This document shows, piece by piece, positions 26,702 through 35,863 of a stretch of DNA of 64,000 nt. Numbering within the stretch: position 1 is the first letter of the stretch; the number at the start of each line of letters is the position of its first letter. Origin of the DNA: UBA1952 sp965246855 (lineage in GTDB: Bacteria; Bacteroidota; Bacteroidia; Chitinophagales; Chitinophagaceae); contig CBDFFP010000005.1 of the NCBI GenBank assembly GCA_965246855.1, forward strand, positions 248,001-312,000, given 5' to 3'. The translations under genes and the position numbers were made by a program. The notes under the pieces were generated by a model. It was not told where the DNA came from and searched no databases. It saw nothing but the letters and a program-made list of their open reading frames with translations.

Positions 26702-26709
26702 TAATTTCG
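26702..26709 (+). promoter_or_regulatory. -7 promoter element of gldF
   Basis: TAATTTCG, identical to the element before the RND gene, ends 10 nt before the gldF start codon. Confidence 0.45.
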
Positions 26710-26719
26710 CGTCCTTCTT

Positions 26720-27460
26720 ATGATTGCTGTTTTCCGCAAAGAAATCGCGGCCTTTCTCTCTTCCATCGCGGGCTATGTAGCCATCGGCGTTTTCCTCGTC
26801 GCCTGCGGGCTTTTCCTGTGGGTCATCCCTGATACGTCGATTCTGGATTACGGCTATGCAAGCCTTGACCGCTTTTTTGAGCTTGCTCCCTGGTTTCTGC
26901 TGCTCCTCATTCCGGCAGTAACAATGCGCTCCTTCGCCGATGAGTTCCGTTCCGGCACGATTGAATGGCTCTTCACCAAGCCCCTGCGCGATGTGGACAT
27001 TGTGTTGGGGAAATACTTCGCCTGCCTCGCGCTCGTCGTCTTTGCACTGCTACCTACGCTCCTCTATGCGGTTTCCATCAACGCGCTGGCTGCGCCGCGC
27101 ACCGTTCCCGACTGGGGCGGAATAGCTGGCTCTTACATCGGGTTGTTTTTCCTCGCCGCCACGTTCACCGCCATTGGCGTTTTTGCGTCTTCCCTCACGG
27201 CCAATCAGATTGTGGGATTCCTCGTGGCACTCTTCCTCAGCTACTTGCTCTATGCGGGTTTTGGTGCGCTCAGCCGCGTACCGGCCTTTGCGGGCGGGGT
27301 GGATTATTATCTTGGTCTGCTTGGCCTTTCCTACCACTACGAAAGCATCTCGCGCGGCGTGGTAGATACCCGCGACGTGGTGTATTTCCTTTCCGTAATC
27401 ACCTTGTTTTTGGCGCTCACCCGCATTGTACTGGCGCGGCGCACCTGGGATATCCGCTAA
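26720..27460 (+). CDS. gldF: Gliding-motility ABC transporter permease GldF
   Basis: A 246-residue membrane protein with six hydrophobic helices and the ABC-2 type permease pattern. Typical parts are FRKEIAAFLSSIAGYVAIGVFL at the start, MRSFADEFRSGTIEWLFTKPL after the second helix, and YHYESISRGVVDTRDVVYFLS near the end. In flavobacteria GldF works with the ATPase GldA and with GldG; all three are needed for gliding in Flavobacterium johnsoniae, though relatives occur in non-gliders. It is followed directly by gldG (47 nt gap). No gldA lies in this window. Confidence 0.92.
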   Translation: MIAVFRKEIAAFLSSIAGYVAIGVFLVACGLFLWVIPDTSILDYGYASLDRFFELAPWFLLLLIPAVTMRSFADEFRSGTIEWLFTKPLRDVDIVLGKYFACLALVVFALLPTLLYAVSINALAAPRTVPDWGGIAGSYIGLFFLAATFTAIGVFASSLTANQIVGFLVALFLSYLLYAGFGALSRVPAFAGGVDYYLGLLGLSYHYESISRGVVDTRDVVYFLSVITLFLALTRIVLARRTWDIR

Positions 27461-27507
27461 CCGTTTCCCACCTTCCTTTCCTAAAAAGAAACTGCTTTTC
27501 CTCTTTC

Positions 27508-29247
27508 GTGTCCCTTGTTGCTTCCAATAAAACCGCTGCCCGCAACCGGGGTGCGCTGCTGCGCCTGCTCTTGCTGGTCGCATCGCTTATCCTTATCAAT
27601 GCGCTCGCCGTCCGCTTTCACTACGGGCTGGACTTGACGGCGGAAAAACGCTTTACGCTTTCCAAAGACACGCGCAAGCTCTTGGGCACGGTGGATGATG
27701 TAGCCGTGTTCACCATCTACCTGAAGAACGACCACATGGGCGCCGACTTCCAACGCCTTGCGGATGCCACGCGCGACCGCCTGGAATCCTTCCGGGGCGT
27801 AACAGGTGGCAAGCTCCGCTACCGTTTTGAGAATCCTTTTACCGGTCTTTCCACCGATAAAGAGAAGGGGAACATGGCGCAGAAGCTGGCCCAGAAAGGC
27901 ATCATCGGCATTCCCTTTGGCGAAGGCGAGAATGGCGACAGTTATACCGAGAATATCCTTTTCCCTTACGCACATCTGGCTTACGGCGGAAAGGAAATCA
28001 CCATCTCCCTCCTCGACAATCATCAGGGAATGGACAGAGCAGCCATACTTGATTACTCCGCTTCGCAACTGGAGTACAAGCTGGCCCGCGCGTTGTATCT
28101 GCTGCAAAACGGACAGCGACCACAGGTTGCGTATCTTGTGGGCAATGGAGAAGCTTTGGGCTTCCGCACTTTCGATGCCCTCACCACGCTTCCGCAGTTC
28201 TACAACATCGACACCTTTGACCTGACGCAGAATCTCTTCATCCCGGCGGCTTATAAGGCGGTCATCATCGCGCAGCCCACCCTTCCTTTTTCCGACAAAG
28301 ACAAGTACAAGCTCGACCAGTATGTGCTGGGCGGCGGGCGGGTGTTGATGTACATCGACCAAAACACCGCTTCGCTGGATAGCCTTGCCGTGAGTGAGGC
28401 CATTCTGGCCACAGACCGCAACCTGAACCTGGATGACCTGCTGTTTCGCTGGGGGGCGCGGCTGAACGCCAATCTGGTAGAAGATATTCGCTGCGTGCGC
28501 ATCCCGGTAACGGTGGGGGAGCTGAACGGGCAGCCACAGATTGACCGACGCCCGTGGCCTTTCTTTCCTGTTTTTGTGCCAAGTAGCCGTCACCCGATTG
28601 TGAATAACATGGACGGCATCCTCAGCCTTTTTGCCAGCACCATTGATACGATTGCTACGCCCGATGTGAAGAAGACCATCCTTCTGGAGGCGTCTTCGCG
28701 CAGCAGGACGTCGCCCGTTCCGGCGCGCATTTCGCTTTCCAGTTTGCGGTATAAGGTGCGGCCTGAGCTTTACAACAAGCCCTACGGCCCGACGGCAGTT
28801 TTATTAGAAGGAACCTTCCACTCCGCTTTTGAGGGACGCATTCCCGAAGCGTTTTTGGAGGTGTTGCGTGATAGCATCAAGCGCCCGTTCAAAGCCGTTT
28901 CCGATACGGCGGGTGCGGTGATTCTCGTGGGTGATGCGGACATTTTCCTGAATCAGGTTTCGGAGAAACGCGGGCCGCAGGAGCTGGGCTACTGGCCCAT
29001 TGACGATTCCCGCTTTTCCAATAAGGCCTTCCTGCTGAACTGTATGGAGTACCTAACCGAGCCGGGCTCTCCGCTGGAAGCCCGCAGCAAAGAATCGCGC
29101 TTGCGGCTGCTGGATGGCGCAAGGGTGAAGAACGAGCGGCCCAAATGGCAGACGCTGAATATTGCCTTGCCTTTGGTCTTGCTGGCCGTGTTTGCTTCTG
29201 CGTATCTGTTCTTCCGCAAGCGGCGTTATGAAGGGCGCGGGGCGTAG
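27508..29247 (+). CDS. gldG: Gliding-motility ABC transporter auxiliary protein GldG
   Basis: A 579-residue protein starting at GTG 27508. It has one helix near the N-terminus (LLRLLLLVASLILINALAVRF), then the GldG signature LTAEKRFTLSKDTRKLL and a long extracytoplasmic domain (GNGEALGFRTFDAL, KAVIIAQPTLPFSDKDKYKLDQYVLGGGRVLMYID), and a C-terminal helix before a basic tail (FASAYLFFRKRRYEGRG). GldG proteins pair with GldF in an ABC system. The open frame continues upstream of the GTG inside gldF but is not coding there. Part of the gldF-gldG-DUF4340 unit. Confidence 0.92.
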   Translation: MSLVASNKTAARNRGALLRLLLLVASLILINALAVRFHYGLDLTAEKRFTLSKDTRKLLGTVDDVAVFTIYLKNDHMGADFQRLADATRDRLESFRGVTGGKLRYRFENPFTGLSTDKEKGNMAQKLAQKGIIGIPFGEGENGDSYTENILFPYAHLAYGGKEITISLLDNHQGMDRAAILDYSASQLEYKLARALYLLQNGQRPQVAYLVGNGEALGFRTFDALTTLPQFYNIDTFDLTQNLFIPAAYKAVIIAQPTLPFSDKDKYKLDQYVLGGGRVLMYIDQNTASLDSLAVSEAILATDRNLNLDDLLFRWGARLNANLVEDIRCVRIPVTVGELNGQPQIDRRPWPFFPVFVPSSRHPIVNNMDGILSLFASTIDTIATPDVKKTILLEASSRSRTSPVPARISLSSLRYKVRPELYNKPYGPTAVLLEGTFHSAFEGRIPEAFLEVLRDSIKRPFKAVSDTAGAVILVGDADIFLNQVSEKRGPQELGYWPIDDSRFSNKAFLLNCMEYLTEPGSPLEARSKESRLRLLDGARVKNERPKWQTLNIALPLVLLAVFASAYLFFRKRRYEGRGA

Positions 29248-29266
29248 GAACACGTTACACGTGTCC
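29247..29266. repeat. REP-like palindrome GGACACG type
   Basis: Arms ACACGT / ACGTGT extended by GGA/TCC around a central TAC, at the very end of gldG and just after it. Related 19-nt palindromes occur at 35683-35701 and 35864-35882. Confidence 0.5.
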
Positions 29267-29343
29267 GCGTAAAGCCCAAGCATCTTCTTTCGTACTTTCC
29301 CTGAAATCTAAGGAAACGGTTTTACTTCCTACCCCTCTTCTTC

Positions 29344-30372
29344 ATGCGCAAGACCCTTCTTTACCTGCTCCTGCTATCCGTTCTCGGAACGCTGGCGTGG
29401 CTTTTCCTTTTCCGCGAAAGCGACGGCGTTTTCAACAGCGCCGAGGCGGGATTCACGATTAAAGACACGGCTTCCATCAGCCGGATTTTCCTCAGCGACA
29501 AAAGCGAAAGCGTTACCCTCACACGCACCGACAGCGGCTGGCGCGTGAATGGCAAATACCCCGTTCTCCCCAACGCTTTAAAGGTGTTGATGGAAGCCCT
29601 CCAACACCAACACGCCATCAGCCCCGTGCCGCAGGCGGCGCACAACAATGTGGTGCGCGCCCTCTCGGCAAGCAGCATCAAGGCAGAATTCTACGCGGCA
29701 GACGGCAGCAAAATCCGCAGCTTCTTTGTAGGCAACGAAGCGAATGGATTTGACAACACCTACATGCTGATGGAAGGCGCAAAACGGCCCTACATCGTGG
29801 GGATGCCGGGCTTTGAAGGCTTCCTCACACCGCGATACACGCCTAAACTTTACGACTGGCGAGACCGCACCGTCTTTAATGTTCCTGCGGAAAACATACG
29901 CCGCGTGGCCATTACCTATCCTGCCGTGCCGGAGAACTCTTTTGCCATAACGGTGAAGGGAAAAGACCTGGAAATTACCCCCTCCATGCCGGGCATCTCC
30001 GCCGACCCCAAGCGCCTGCGCGACTATCTCGCTTTCTTCCAAAAGATAAACGCCGAAGGCTTCGTGAATGGCAATATGGACATTGACACCTTGCTGCGCG
30101 TGGCCCCGCTATACGCCACCATTCGCATCACCACCGACAAAAGAACCCACCTAGCCGAGCTCTACTGGATGGCCGCCACCCAACGCACCAGCTTTGCCAA
30201 CGCCAAGATGTTTGACGAGCGCCTCTACGACGCGGAGCGCAAATACGCCGTGCTTGACCGGCAGGATACGGTGGTGGTGCAAGCCCTGATGATGGGGAAG
30301 ATATTGCAACCGCGCGGCGCCTTCTTCCCGCAAAAGGACGGAGTGGATTCTGCTGCACACGCTCCGAAATAA
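29344..30372 (+). CDS. DUF4340 domain protein
   Basis: A 342-residue protein with a single N-terminal helix (LLYLLLLSVLGTLAWLFLF) that would anchor it in the inner membrane with the rest outside. The body has two copies of the DUF4340 pattern (ISRIFLSDKSESVTLTRTDSGWRVNGKYPV, and a strand with YDWRDRTVFNVPAENIRRVAI). DUF4340 proteins are regularly encoded beside GldG-like genes and are thought to act with that ABC system; their role is not known. Its stop codon is immediately followed by the murF-alr ATG, so the four genes from gldF on may form one operon. Confidence 0.85.
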   Translation: MRKTLLYLLLLSVLGTLAWLFLFRESDGVFNSAEAGFTIKDTASISRIFLSDKSESVTLTRTDSGWRVNGKYPVLPNALKVLMEALQHQHAISPVPQAAHNNVVRALSASSIKAEFYAADGSKIRSFFVGNEANGFDNTYMLMEGAKRPYIVGMPGFEGFLTPRYTPKLYDWRDRTVFNVPAENIRRVAITYPAVPENSFAITVKGKDLEITPSMPGISADPKRLRDYLAFFQKINAEGFVNGNMDIDTLLRVAPLYATIRITTDKRTHLAELYWMAATQRTSFANAKMFDERLYDAERKYAVLDRQDTVVVQALMMGKILQPRGAFFPQKDGVDSAAHAPK

Positions 30373-32907
30373 ATGACCGCCATCTCCGCCGAAAGCCACT
30401 GGCCGCCGCTTACGCTGGAAGCCATTCGCCACATTTGCGATGGCGCTTGGGCCTCTGTGCCCGATGGGGAAAAGCCCATTACCGACCTTTCTACCGACAC
30501 GCGCAGCAGGCTTTCCGCACCGCGCCAAACGCTGTTTGTGGCCTTGTCGGGCAGCAAGCGGAGCGGGGCCGATTTTCTGCCGCAGGCATACGCGCAGGGC
30601 ATTCGGGCTTTTATGCTTTCTGCGCCGCCAATAGAGCCGTTGCCGGCAGACGCGGCGGTGATTCTGGTGCCCGATGTGCGGGCCGCTTTGCAGGATTTGG
30701 CGCGCCATCGCAGGCAGCAGTTTCGCGCGCCGGTGATAGGGATTACCGGCTCCAACGGCAAGACGGTGGTGAAGGAATGGCTGTATGAAATCCTTTCGCC
30801 GGACAGGAAAATTTTGCGCTCGCCGAAGAGCTATAACTCGCAGGTGGGCGTGCCGCTTTCAGTGTGGTTGTTGCAGCCGGTGTATGAGCTGGCCATTTTT
30901 GAAGCAGGGATTTCCGGGGTGGGCGAAATGGCGCGGCTGGAAAGGATATTGGAGCCGCAGATAGGCCTTTTCCTGAACCTCGGCGAAGCGCACCAGGCGG
31001 GCTTTGAAAGCCGCTTGCAAAAGGCGATGGAAAAGGCGCTTCTCTTTCAACATTGTCAAACGATTTTCTACTGCGACGACTACCCGGAGATTGTGGAAGC
31101 GTTCCGGCTGTTAGGATACTTAGACGACCCGGCGCGGACGTTGATTTCGTGGAGCCTTGCGGGCAACGAGGCGCAATGGCAGGTAACGCAGGTGGAGCGC
31201 GAAGAGTTCCATACCCGCTTCCATATCTCCAACGCAAACGAGAAGGAAGAAGGCGAAGTGCTGATTCCGTTTAACGACGATGCTTCTTTGGAAAACGCCG
31301 TTTTCTGCTGGCTCGTGGGGCGGCATCTGGGGCTTTCGGCGGACGCGCTTTCGGAGCGGATGATGCGGTTGCATCCGGTAGCCATGCGCCTGGAACTGCG
31401 GAAGGGAACCAACGATTGCACGCTGCTGAATGATGCTTACAACTCTGACCTTACCTCGTTGCGCATTGCCTTGACGGCGCTTCAAAACCAAAGTCAGCAT
31501 CCTTACAAGTCTGTGATTCTCTCCGACCTTTTGCAGTCGGGCGTTGCGCCGGAGGCGCTTTATACTTCGGTGGCGGCGTTGTTGCAAGGCGCAGGATTGC
31601 ACCGTTTCATCGGCATTGGGGTGGAGATGCTGCGACATCAGCATCTCTTCGCGGGACTGGCGACGGAGGTTTATTTTTTTGAGAACACAAGTGCCTTTTT
31701 CCGTGCCTTGCCCGACATCCGCTTTCAGGACGAAGCGATTCTGTTGAAGGGGGCGCGCTCGTTTGCTTTTGAGCGCATTGTGGCCCTCTTGGAGCAGGAA
31801 GTGCATCGCACGGTTCTGACGATTGACCTCGCGGCGTTGAAGGACAATCTGCGCATCTACCGGCAGCTACTGCCCCGAAGCGTGAAGCTGATGGTGATGG
31901 TGAAAGCCTTTGGCTATGGCAGCGGCAGCCACGAGATTGCCGCCGTTCTTCAGGAGTCTAGCGTGGATTATCTGGCCGTTGCCTATACCGATGAAGGCGT
32001 GGCCTTGCGGGAGAAAGGCATCCGCCTCCCTATCATGGTGATGAGTCCCGATGTGGGGTCTTTTGAGCGCCTGATTGCCTGGAAGCTGGAACCAGAGATC
32101 TTCTCTTTCCGCTCGCTTGCGGCGTTCTCCCGCGCGGCGCAGGCGTTGGGCATTACGGGCTATCCTGTTCACCTAAAGCTGAACACGGGCATGAACCGGC
32201 TGGGCTTTGACACGGCAGATATCCCCCACTTGCTCTCCCAACTGGAGAACAATAACACCCTGTATGTGCGCAGCATCTTCAGCCATCTGGCCGGTGCAGA
32301 GGCCACGCAGCTGGACGCTTTTACCGAAACGCAGGCGGCGGTTTTTCAGCGCAACGCGGCAGCCATTATGAGTGCTGTGAAAACCGACGCTCCCTTGCTT
32401 CACCTTTCCAACAGTTCAGGCATTGCGCGCCATCCGCAATACCATTTCGACATGGTGCGCTTGGGGCTGGGCATCTATGGCATTGACTCTACGGCGCGAA
32501 ATCTGGCGCTGCGGCCTGTTTCTTCTTTGCAAACTACGATAGCGCAACTGCGGCGCGTGCCTGCGGGCGAAGGCGTTTCTTACGGCCACGAAGGCGTGGG
32601 CGAAAAAGACCGGCTGATTGCCACCGTGTGCATTGGTTATGCCGATGGTTATCCGCGCGCGCTGGGTCATGGCAAGGCATACATGCGGGTGCGTGGGCAA
32701 AAAGCGCCAACGGTGGGAACGGTGTGCATGGATATGTGTATGCTGGACGTGACGCACATTCCCGGCGTGCGCGAAGGCGACGAAGTTTTGGTCTTTGGGC
32801 CGGAGCTTTCGCCCTCCTTGCTGGCGCGGTGGGCCGAGACGATTCCTTATGAAATATTGACGGGCATCTCGCAGCGGGTGAAGCGGATTTATCTGAATGA
32901 GCTTTAG
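30373..32907 (+). CDS. Bifunctional MurF ligase / alanine racemase
   Basis: An 844-residue fusion typical of Bacteroidota. Residues 1-460 form UDP-N-acetylmuramoyl-tripeptide:D-alanyl-D-alanine ligase, with the ATP loop GITGSNGKTVVKEWL and LNDAYNSDLTSLRIAL. Residues 470-844 form alanine racemase: TIDLAALKDNLRIYR, the PLP lysine in MVMVKAFGYGSG, LKLNTGMNRLGF, LHLSNSSG, MVRLGLGIYG, and GTVCMDMCMLDVTHIPG. The two halves make D-Ala and then use D-Ala-D-Ala to finish the peptidoglycan precursor in the cytoplasm. In many stand-alone fusions of this type the MurF half lacks some residues; the ATP loop here is intact. Confidence 0.95.
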   Translation: MTAISAESHWPPLTLEAIRHICDGAWASVPDGEKPITDLSTDTRSRLSAPRQTLFVALSGSKRSGADFLPQAYAQGIRAFMLSAPPIEPLPADAAVILVPDVRAALQDLARHRRQQFRAPVIGITGSNGKTVVKEWLYEILSPDRKILRSPKSYNSQVGVPLSVWLLQPVYELAIFEAGISGVGEMARLERILEPQIGLFLNLGEAHQAGFESRLQKAMEKALLFQHCQTIFYCDDYPEIVEAFRLLGYLDDPARTLISWSLAGNEAQWQVTQVEREEFHTRFHISNANEKEEGEVLIPFNDDASLENAVFCWLVGRHLGLSADALSERMMRLHPVAMRLELRKGTNDCTLLNDAYNSDLTSLRIALTALQNQSQHPYKSVILSDLLQSGVAPEALYTSVAALLQGAGLHRFIGIGVEMLRHQHLFAGLATEVYFFENTSAFFRALPDIRFQDEAILLKGARSFAFERIVALLEQEVHRTVLTIDLAALKDNLRIYRQLLPRSVKLMVMVKAFGYGSGSHEIAAVLQESSVDYLAVAYTDEGVALREKGIRLPIMVMSPDVGSFERLIAWKLEPEIFSFRSLAAFSRAAQALGITGYPVHLKLNTGMNRLGFDTADIPHLLSQLENNNTLYVRSIFSHLAGAEATQLDAFTETQAAVFQRNAAAIMSAVKTDAPLLHLSNSSGIARHPQYHFDMVRLGLGIYGIDSTARNLALRPVSSLQTTIAQLRRVPAGEGVSYGHEGVGEKDRLIATVCIGYADGYPRALGHGKAYMRVRGQKAPTVGTVCMDMCMLDVTHIPGVREGDEVLVFGPELSPSLLARWAETIPYEILTGISQRVKRIYLNEL

Positions 32908-33110
32908 GGATGGGTTGCGCGCGTCCGCAGAAGGTGCAAGGGGGCCGGAAAGACGCCAGAACAGTTCCTTTTCATTTCCAAAAGAAAGCCCCTTATCCTA
33001 ACTCGTAATCCCTACGAAAGAGGGATGTGTTTGGCTAGCGTTGCCTAAGCGGAGCCGCTTGATTCGGAGAGATTCCTCCTTTGTCGGAATGACATCTTTA
33101 TGGGGCGCGC
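32908..33110. other. Intergenic region with a dispersed-repeat half element
   Basis: Between the convergent murF-alr and the pentapeptide gene. Positions 33069-33093 (GAGATTCCTCC...CGGAATGAC) match one arm of the large inverted repeat at 42899-42976. A GGGAT/ATCCC hairpin near 33010-33024 is also seen. No gene is recognised. Confidence 0.45.
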
Positions 33111-34424
33111 TTATTTCTGCAACACAAAGTTGGCCATATACGCAAGGCACACAATGCCCACCACATACACCAAAAGCACGTAGAGCGTACCCCAAATATG
33201 CCGCGCCTTAGCGCCAAAGCATATCTTTTCAGTCTTGAGGGTGAGTTTGAAAAACAGCGTACCGGTATAGACAAACGAATACCACAGCCGCCGCCGCCAA
33301 TGGTAATAAGGCCGCTGTATCTTGCTAATCGCCTCCAAAGGATACACCTCTCTTTGCAGAAAAGGCAGCATGGGCAGGGTGAGAAAAGAAAAGAGGATAA
33401 GCAACCCAAACGCCCACATAAACACACGCTGCCTTGCATACCCAAACCGCCACCACCCATCCGACACGTAGCCGAACCACCGGATGATCTTCGGCCCTGT
33501 GCGCCATTTATACTGCTGATACTCTATGTCCAGCTTCTGATAGCTTTCCCACTGCCCCCGGTCTTTAAAGTTTTTCAGAAGCTGCTCGTATAGGGAGATA
33601 GCTTCGTCGCGGGGTAGTTCTTTACCATCATACCCTAATGGCAAAAGGCGGAAGTAGGTGTAGTTCAAATGAAACTTGGAGACATCGGAGCCGTAAAGAA
33701 GGATGTTGTAGAGATGACTGTTTCCGTTCGGGCCAAAGCGGCTCGAATCAAAGGCAATATCAATAAGATTTATTTCATTTTTAATAGAGCTAATGTGGGA
33801 GAAATCAATGGTTTCGGGCAAATGACATCCAGAAAATATTAAGTAGCCGTCTTCGGATAGTTGCAAGCCGGAGAAATCCACTCTTTCTGAAAAAGTAGTG
33901 CTGGAAAAATATGATTTTTCTGAAAAAGTGATATCAGAGAAGGCTACCTCCTTTGAAAAAGTAGTGCCGTAAAACATAGCTCCTCTCGAAAAAGTAGCGT
34001 TGGAGAAATATGCTTCTTTTGAAAAATTAGCATGAGAGAAATCTGGCCACGCTGAAAATGTTACGCCTGCGAAATATGCCTCTTTTGAAAAAGCGGCATC
34101 TGAAAATTCTGCCTTTTTTGAAAATGTTGCGGCGGTAAAATGGGCCTCCTCTGAAAAAGTTGCACTGGAGAAATAGGCCTTCTCTAAAAAAATCGTGTTA
34201 AAAAAATCAATGTTGTCCAAAAAAATAGAGTGGGAGAGGTCTGCACCATTGTTGATTTTAACCGACCTTGTAAATCCATCCTTGGAACATCTTACTATTT
34301 TAGCTACAACCTTCTCTGAATAATCCGGCAATGCCACATTATCATTATCCAAGCGTACCACCACCGTATCCTTCCCCTGCCCATACCCCACACCATACCA
34401 TCCCGCCACCAAAAGGCAAATCAT
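33111..34424 (-). CDS. Pentapeptide-repeat membrane protein
   Basis: From ATG 34424 the 437-residue product has a signal-like N-terminus (MICLLVAGWYGVGYGQG). A long right-handed beta-helix of pentapeptide repeats follows, in which Phe takes the central position (units such as AHFTAATFSKKAEFSDAAFS, about 55-210). A non-repeat region comes next (about 215-310, LYEQLLKNFKDRGQWESYQ), and the C-terminal part has three hydrophobic helices (about 320-437). The protein at 57260-58951 has the same order of parts. The function is unknown. The frame is open upstream to 34655 across the 21-bp repeat array; I regard that as non-coding, though a start at a nearby TTG is possible. Confidence 0.75.
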   Translation of the reverse strand: MICLLVAGWYGVGYGQGKDTVVVRLDNDNVALPDYSEKVVAKIVRCSKDGFTRSVKINNGADLSHSIFLDNIDFFNTIFLEKAYFSSATFSEEAHFTAATFSKKAEFSDAAFSKEAYFAGVTFSAWPDFSHANFSKEAYFSNATFSRGAMFYGTTFSKEVAFSDITFSEKSYFSSTTFSERVDFSGLQLSEDGYLIFSGCHLPETIDFSHISSIKNEINLIDIAFDSSRFGPNGNSHLYNILLYGSDVSKFHLNYTYFRLLPLGYDGKELPRDEAISLYEQLLKNFKDRGQWESYQKLDIEYQQYKWRTGPKIIRWFGYVSDGWWRFGYARQRVFMWAFGLLILFSFLTLPMLPFLQREVYPLEAISKIQRPYYHWRRRLWYSFVYTGTLFFKLTLKTEKICFGAKARHIWGTLYVLLVYVVGIVCLAYMANFVLQK

Positions 34425-34486
34425 CCAAAAACGCAAGCGTATCAGTAGCAGATTTTGAGGGGTTTTTCTATCGTTTTCCGTCGTTT

Positions 34487-34633
34487 TTCGACCACTTAAA
34501 GCCAAATTCACATCACTTATTCGCAATTTTACACCACCAAAGCCGTTTTTTACACCACCGAGGAGCAGCTTCACACCACATAAGCCCAAATTCCCACCAC
34601 TTACGGCGCAGTTTACACCACAATCAGTGCCCC
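34487..34633. repeat. Array of seven degenerate 21-bp repeats
   Basis: Seven consecutive 21-bp units, each with ACACCAC or a close variant near its start (for example TTACACCACCAAAGCCG, TTACACCACCGAGGAGC, TCACACCACATAAGCCC). Unit length never varies. It lies between the stop of the 34637-35584 gene and the signal peptide of the pentapeptide gene. The period equals that of the array at 26210-26587 but the base sequence differs. Confidence 0.8.
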
Positions 34634-34636
34634 GTA

Positions 34637-35584
34637 TCAGTGGCTCTCGTTGCACAGCAACGTAAACTTCACCGGCGTTGCATGGGAGGGATTCACCACC
34701 GTAATGCTGCTCCAGCCTTTCTCTATGCTTTGCTGCCCTCCGGCAGGGACAATCACGGGCGGGCCGGTAGGGGTTTTTCCCCGGTACAGATGCAGGTCGC
34801 CGGGGCCTGTGTTCGTCAGCGTTCCGCCAATGGTGGCATTCCTAATCGTAATTTTTCCTCCCTGTATCAACGTTGTTGTCCGCAGCTTCGGCGCGCGGGG
34901 CGCGTCGTCCACCACAATGCCGTAAGCGCCCAGTGCTTTCGGGTTGTCGTTGTTCAGCTTTTTCAGATAATCCACCAAGCCGCGCATATGTTTCACCACC
35001 GGGTTCCACAGGTTGTCGCGCTCGCGGCGCGCATCCTCGGCGCTCGTGCTGGCGCTCTTCATGGCGGCGTGGCTGCTGACGGCTGCACTCATCTCGGTGT
35101 TCAGCGTAGCAAGGACGATGTTTTGCTTTGTCAGGTAAGGCGTAAGGGGAGAGTTCGCGCCGAGGCTGGTGTGCTTCTGAACAAAGGCTTTGTAAAGCGC
35201 CACCTGCCCGTCAAAGTCGGCAGGATAGATAATTTTGGATTTATTGTCCACCGTCACGCCCCAGTTACCCAGTTCGCGCTCGTTGTCCCGATAAAAACCT
35301 TTCAGGAACTGCACCATGCCTTTGAGGAGGGTGAAAACGGGCGCATAGAAATGATTGTCGCGCAGTTCGCGGTAGTTCTCGGCACTGCGGCTGTGCAGCC
35401 CACGGGCCTTTTCATAAACGGCAGCCTGCGCGCCTGCGGCCACGTCGGCAGTCATGTTGATGCCCTGCTGGGTGAAATAAGGTTTTAGGTCAGAAGCGTT
35501 GCCGTCGGCCACATGCTTGGTGTTGATGTCCGTGTGCATCTTTTGCTGGGCAGCAAATGTTTGGGGGAAATTGATACGTGCCAT
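34637..35584 (-). CDS. Hypothetical protein with two related helical domains
   Basis: A 315-residue protein from ATG 35584. Two similar helical segments are visible: FYAPVFTLLKGMVQFLKGFYRDNERELGNWGVTVDN (about 75-115) and NLWNPVVKHMRGLVDYLKKLNNDNPKALGAYGIVVDD (about 185-225), so the N-terminal two thirds look like an internal duplication. The last 85 residues are beta-rich (ITIRNATIGGTLTNTGPGDLHLYRG), like a small jelly-roll or Ig-like domain. No signal peptide. The family is not recognised, although the helical unit resembles the protein at 3549-4268. Upstream sequence is full of dispersed palindromes. Confidence 0.65.
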   Translation of the reverse strand: MARINFPQTFAAQQKMHTDINTKHVADGNASDLKPYFTQQGINMTADVAAGAQAAVYEKARGLHSRSAENYRELRDNHFYAPVFTLLKGMVQFLKGFYRDNERELGNWGVTVDNKSKIIYPADFDGQVALYKAFVQKHTSLGANSPLTPYLTKQNIVLATLNTEMSAAVSSHAAMKSASTSAEDARRERDNLWNPVVKHMRGLVDYLKKLNNDNPKALGAYGIVVDDAPRAPKLRTTTLIQGGKITIRNATIGGTLTNTGPGDLHLYRGKTPTGPPVIVPAGGQQSIEKGWSSITVVNPSHATPVKFTLLCNESH

Positions 35585-35682
35585 GGGGAGATGGAAGATT
35601 CCAAAAGCTTGAAACAGAAAACAAATGTAGTAACGGGAGGAATTAAAAGCAATGTTCTGATAGGGATGAGTGTTTTGGGTAG

Positions 35683-35701
35683 GGACGTGCTGCGCATGTC
35701 C
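35683..35701. repeat. REP-like palindrome
   Basis: GGACGTGC / GCATGTCC arms around TGC; a variant of the perfect copy at 35864-35882. Confidence 0.5.
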
Positions 35702-35726
35702 GCACAAAACACGAATTACAAAAGGT

Positions 35727-35812
35727 GGGTCATCTCGACCGCTAGGGAGAGATCTCACTCGCGCTGTGTCTCACGTACTGTGAGATTCCTCGCTCCGCGC
35801 TCGGAATGACCC
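35727..35812. repeat. Large imperfect inverted repeat (GGGTCATTCC family)
   Basis: The ends read GGGTCAT...GAGATCTCAC and GTGAGATTCCTCG...GGAATGACCC, a longer and less perfect relative of the element at 42899-42976. Such palindromes, with GAGATTCCT and GGAATGAC motifs, are dispersed in several bacterial genomes. Confidence 0.65.
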
Positions 35813-35863
35813 GCATTTTGTAACACGCACAACACGCATTTCCGGCAGACACGCATTTTCTGC

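Noticed and set aside
26191..26704. Open frames on both strands through the 21-bp array
   Set aside because: The period is a multiple of three, so any stop-free unit gives long frames. The translations are monotonous heptads without ribosome sites, and one plus-strand frame hits TAA inside the array.
26965..27507. Upstream extension of gldG inside gldF
   Set aside because: It is out of frame with gldF and shows no protein-like sequence; GldG homology begins at GTG 27508.
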